Positions 62,001-64,000 of a DNA stretch of 64,000 bases are shown piece by piece. Source of the stretch: Lysinibacillus odysseyi (lineage in GTDB: Bacteria > Bacillota > Bacilli > Bacillales_A > Planococcaceae). The notes below the pieces were generated by a model. The model was given only the letters and a program-made list of their open reading frames with translations. It was not told where the DNA came from and made no database searches. Within the stretch, counting starts at the first letter, position 1. Every line of letters begins with the position of its first letter. The stretch spans positions 91,419 through 155,418 of the forward strand of contig JABUKB010000005.1 of NCBI GenBank assembly GCA_014595895.1. The letters run 5' to 3'. The translations under genes were made by a program, and so were the position numbers.

Positions 62001-63190
62001 AAATTAATCTGTAACGTTTTCTCGTATGGTTTTATATAATACACGCCCCCAATGCGTAACTTATCTGCCGAGGCAGCTGTATCAAACACTAAAGTTCGAT
62101 TCTCTGAATCATACATTTCCGTCGTCTCTAACGGAATATCCCCTTTCCCTGTTATAAGGACAACATCATCGAAATAAACATTCGCTTCTGAATCAATCGT
62201 CACATATGTTTTCTCGTCTTGTCTTATACTTACTACTTCTAACCAGCTATCACCAATCGTCCATGTTCCTGCTAATCCCACTTCTGCATCTGTTTCTGTA
62301 TAACCATTGAATGTATCCACACGTACCTCTAATTGCTCCGTACCAGTCGGAATCGCTTCATACATCAATTCAAAAGAAGAGCCAAAGATGCCGCTTTTAT
62401 GCCCTATTTGAATAGGTTCCAAAACCTGGCCGTCTACTAATAATTGAATGCCTTCCAAATGTAAAGGGAAATTCCGTTCATCCTCTTTTGTCAGCTTTCC
62501 CTTTAGAACAGTTGATGCCTGTGTAGCAATCATTTCTGTAAATTTCAGTTCTCCAAAATCATAAGCTACCGTTTGGTTAATGTTCTTCTTTAAAATGGTC
62601 GGTACAGCGGCAGAAGCTTGATACGGGATGGTCATCTCTTCTTTTTCTTCTAGCCCCTCTATATGAATTGTCAAATTTTTCGCGAATGGACTAACAGCTG
62701 AAAAGGTTTGAATACCGAATCCTTCTGTTTGATTTTCATTCATTTGAAATGTGCCAGAGTCCATATATTCATTCGTCAAAAACCCTGTTATTTTCTCCAA
62801 TCGAATATCCTCATTAATTTGATTGGCATTTTCTAATCGATAATACACATGGAAACGATTGCGGTCCGATATGACACCATCTACAAATACTGTCGTTCCA
62901 TCTGACAATGTGATCTCTTGTTCAATCGCCTGCCCTTTTTGCTCTTTATTTAGCTTAGATAATGACTCTGACATCAATGCATCATAACCGAAAAATTGCT
63001 TCCCATAATAAGCAAGTGCCTGATAATGAAACACAACTAAAAATAATAGAGATATTGCTGCTACTGCTATCCCCACTGGCCATCTTTTCCTCTTTTTCTT
63101 TCCCTTTAACGCTTGTTGTAAGCGTTGTTCTAATTGTTCCGGAGCTTTTAATGATTGTATGTGCTGTCTTTTTTTCTCCCATTCATTCAC
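61997..63190 (-). CDS. DUF4179 membrane protein, probable anti-sigma factor
   Basis: 397 residues. A cytoplasmic N-terminus (about 1-38, basic end KGKKKRKR) is followed by one TM helix (about 40-56) and an extracellular DUF4179 region, then a strand-rich domain. The GTG at 63190 lies 8 bases after AGGGG and overlaps the sigma gene end. The coupling with an ECF sigma factor makes an anti-sigma role likely, though the typical zinc HxxxCxxC is absent. Confidence 0.8.
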   Translation of the reverse strand: MNEWEKKRQHIQSLKAPEQLEQRLQQALKGKKKRKRWPVGIAVAAISLLFLVVFHYQALAYYGKQFFGYDALMSESLSKLNKEQKGQAIEQEITLSDGTTVFVDGVISDRNRFHVYYRLENANQINEDIRLEKITGFLTNEYMDSGTFQMNENQTEGFGIQTFSAVSPFAKNLTIHIEGLEEKEEMTIPYQASAAVPTILKKNINQTVAYDFGELKFTEMIATQASTVLKGKLTKEDERNFPLHLEGIQLLVDGQVLEPIQIGHKSGIFGSSFELMYEAIPTGTEQLEVRVDTFNGYTETDAEVGLAGTWTIGDSWLEVVSIRQDEKTYVTIDSEANVYFDDVVLITGKGDIPLETTEMYDSENRTLVFDTAASADKLRIGGVYYIKPYEKTLQINF

Positions 63191-63710
63191 CCTCATCACC
63201 CCTTAAGTAGTCTTTCTTCAATTTTTTGAGAGCCATAAATACGCGCGATTTGGCCGTCCCTACAGGAACATTTGTCATGATTGCGATGGTTTCGTAATCA
63301 TAATCTAAAAAATATTTCAGCTGAATAGCCTCACGCTGAACAGCCGAGAGACTTGCAAGCGAACCTTCCAAATCTATCCTTATATCCGTCAAATCCTGGC
63401 TATAATGTATTTCTTCACCTTCATAATCCTCAAGAAAGACAACTTTATTTCTCTTCTTCAAAATGGTTCGACACTCATTTACCAAGATGGTTTTACTCCA
63501 GGTATAAAAAGACTCCGGCCGCTTCAACTGTTCAATTTTTTCATATAGTAGGACAATCATATTTTCCAATGCATCTAAGGCATCAGCTTCATTGTTTACA
63601 TACGTATAAGCTAAACGGTAATAATCATGTTGCTGAGCCATAATCAATTGTACAAGGGCATCCTTATTTCCCCGTTTTGCTTTCTTCACTAACCGCGTCA
63701 CATCCGTCAC
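63183..63710 (-). CDS. ECF-family RNA polymerase sigma factor
   Basis: 175 residues. Region 2 (about 12-75, ALVQLIMAQQHDYYRLAYTYVNNEADALDALENMIVLLYEKI) and region 4 (about 117-168, LSAVQREAIQLKYFLDYDYETIAIMTNVPVGTAKSRVFMALKKLKK) are intact, SigV-like. GTG start about 8 bases after AAAGGGG. Its promoter resembles an ECF promoter (63733-63758), so autoregulation is likely. It is coupled to the DUF4179 gene. Confidence 0.92.
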   Translation of the reverse strand: MTDVTRLVKKAKRGNKDALVQLIMAQQHDYYRLAYTYVNNEADALDALENMIVLLYEKIEQLKRPESFYTWSKTILVNECRTILKKRNKVVFLEDYEGEEIHYSQDLTDIRIDLEGSLASLSAVQREAIQLKYFLDYDYETIAIMTNVPVGTAKSRVFMALKKLKKDYLRGDEGE

Positions 63711-63732
63711 TCTCTCACCCCTTTATATATAA

Positions 63733-63758
63733 GAGACATTACATTGGCTAAAAGTTCA
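63733..63758 (-). promoter_or_regulatory. Probable ECF-type autoregulated promoter
   Basis: On the minus strand TGAAC (63758-63754) and GTCTC (63737-63733) are separated by 16 bases, the layout of ECF sigma promoters (TGAAC-N16-CGTCT type). It lies 23 bases ahead of the sigma gene. Confidence 0.55.
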
Positions 63759-63795
63759 TTTTAAAATATAATTATAGATTTTATTTCACCTAATA

Positions 63796-63828
63796 AAAAA
63801 GTTTACCCTTCTGGATAAACTTTTGTTG
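63796..63828 (-). terminator. Hairpin, possible terminator
   Basis: AAAAGTTTA..TAAACTTTT arms around CCCTTCTGGA. It is the second of two hairpins after the tRNA genes. Confidence 0.55.
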
Positions 63829-63857
63829 GTACAATCTGCAATTTACTATTTCCAAAC

Positions 63858-63902
63858 AATAAAAAAAGCCCAAAACGATTTTTTATCGTCCTGGACTTTT
63901 GT
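63858..63902 (-). terminator. Terminator after the tRNA cluster
   Basis: AAAG-CCCA-ACGAT / ATCGT-TGG-CTTT hairpin (about 63867-63900), followed on the minus strand by TTTTTTTATTG. Confidence 0.75.
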
Positions 63903-63903
63903 A

Positions 63904-63975
63904 TGACCCGTACGGGATTCGAACCCGTGTTACCGCCGTGAAAGGGCGGTGTCTTAACCACTTGACCAACGGGCC
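63904..63975 (-). tRNA. tRNA-Glu (UUC anticodon)
   Basis: 72 bases. Acceptor GGCCCGT pairs with ACGGGTC, the anticodon loop is CTTTCAC (anticodon TTC) on stem CCGCC/GGCGG, and the T arm is ACGGGTTCGAATCCCGT. The 3' CCA is not encoded. Confidence 0.95.
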
Positions 63976-63976
63976 T

Positions 63977-64000
63977 TGGCTCCGAAGGCAGGACTCGAAC
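63977..64000 (-). tRNA. Partial tRNA at window edge, possibly Asn
   Basis: Only the T arm (GTTCGAGTCC) and 3' acceptor strand (CTTCGGA, discriminator G, encoded CCA) lie inside the window. A G discriminator with a TCCGAAG-type acceptor suits tRNA-Asn, but the anticodon is outside. Confidence 0.7.

Overview
The window reads as chromosome of a low-GC Firmicute of the Bacillaceae/Planococcaceae type, most like Lysinibacillus or Solibacillus. The basis is AGGAGG-type ribosome binding sites with frequent GTG/TTG starts, Bacillus-like gene sets (xpt-pbuX, mrpABCDEFG, swrC with a TetR gene, yxlEFG, bacterial nos, katA), an SLH-anchored S-layer-like protein, and purine and lysine riboswitches. No phage, insertion sequence or CRISPR array was seen; nearly everything is housekeeping or adaptive metabolism.

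Layout. 1-4.3 kb: end of an unknown gene, two small orphan genes, and the guanine-class riboswitch driving xpt-pbuX. 4.4-6.5 kb: lysine-riboswitch-controlled lysine permease and the decayed remains of a transporter. 6.5-13.4 kb: membrane-anchored Mrr-like nuclease, TPR protein, nitric oxide synthase, and the SwrC RND pump with a divergent TetR regulator. 13.5-24.2 kb: manganese-type CDF exporter, a palindrome-rich gap, YitT protein, SLC13 permease, PerR-type catalase, AEC permease, split chromate transporter, and an undescribed tandem array of four 41-codon genes. 24.6-30.7 kb: a 1471-residue SLH surface protein and a secreted CAP-domain protein. 31-43 kb: acyl-CoA racemase/CoA-transferase, papain-like hydrolase, acetamidase with an embedded zinc ribbon, persulfide module (CstR, rhodanese, CoA-disulfide reductase), AlaX editing enzyme, acetyltransferase, phosphoesterase and a YtrA-controlled ABC system. 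43-50 kb: a cluster of DnaA-box-like sequences, the complete seven-gene Mrp Na+/H+ antiporter, and a divergent KdpD/Usp-like protein. 50-64 kb: SET-domain protein, Fsr-type MFS pump, XRE-yxlEFG operon, sugar kinase, GNAT-EamA pair, an orphan argininosuccinate-lyase-like gene coupled to a BadF-type kinase, a SEC-C protein, an ECF sigma/DUF4179 pair, and the end of a tRNA cluster (Glu and a partial tRNA).

The most unusual element is the operon of four near-identical 41-residue proteins at 23480-24194. It lies behind a perfect Fnr-type (and near-perfect Rex-type) palindrome and a probable cre site, and ends at a strong terminator, which suggests oxygen- or redox-controlled expression of a small protein family made in several copies. 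Starts were chosen from ribosome binding sites, so several differ from the longest open frame; where this matters it is stated.
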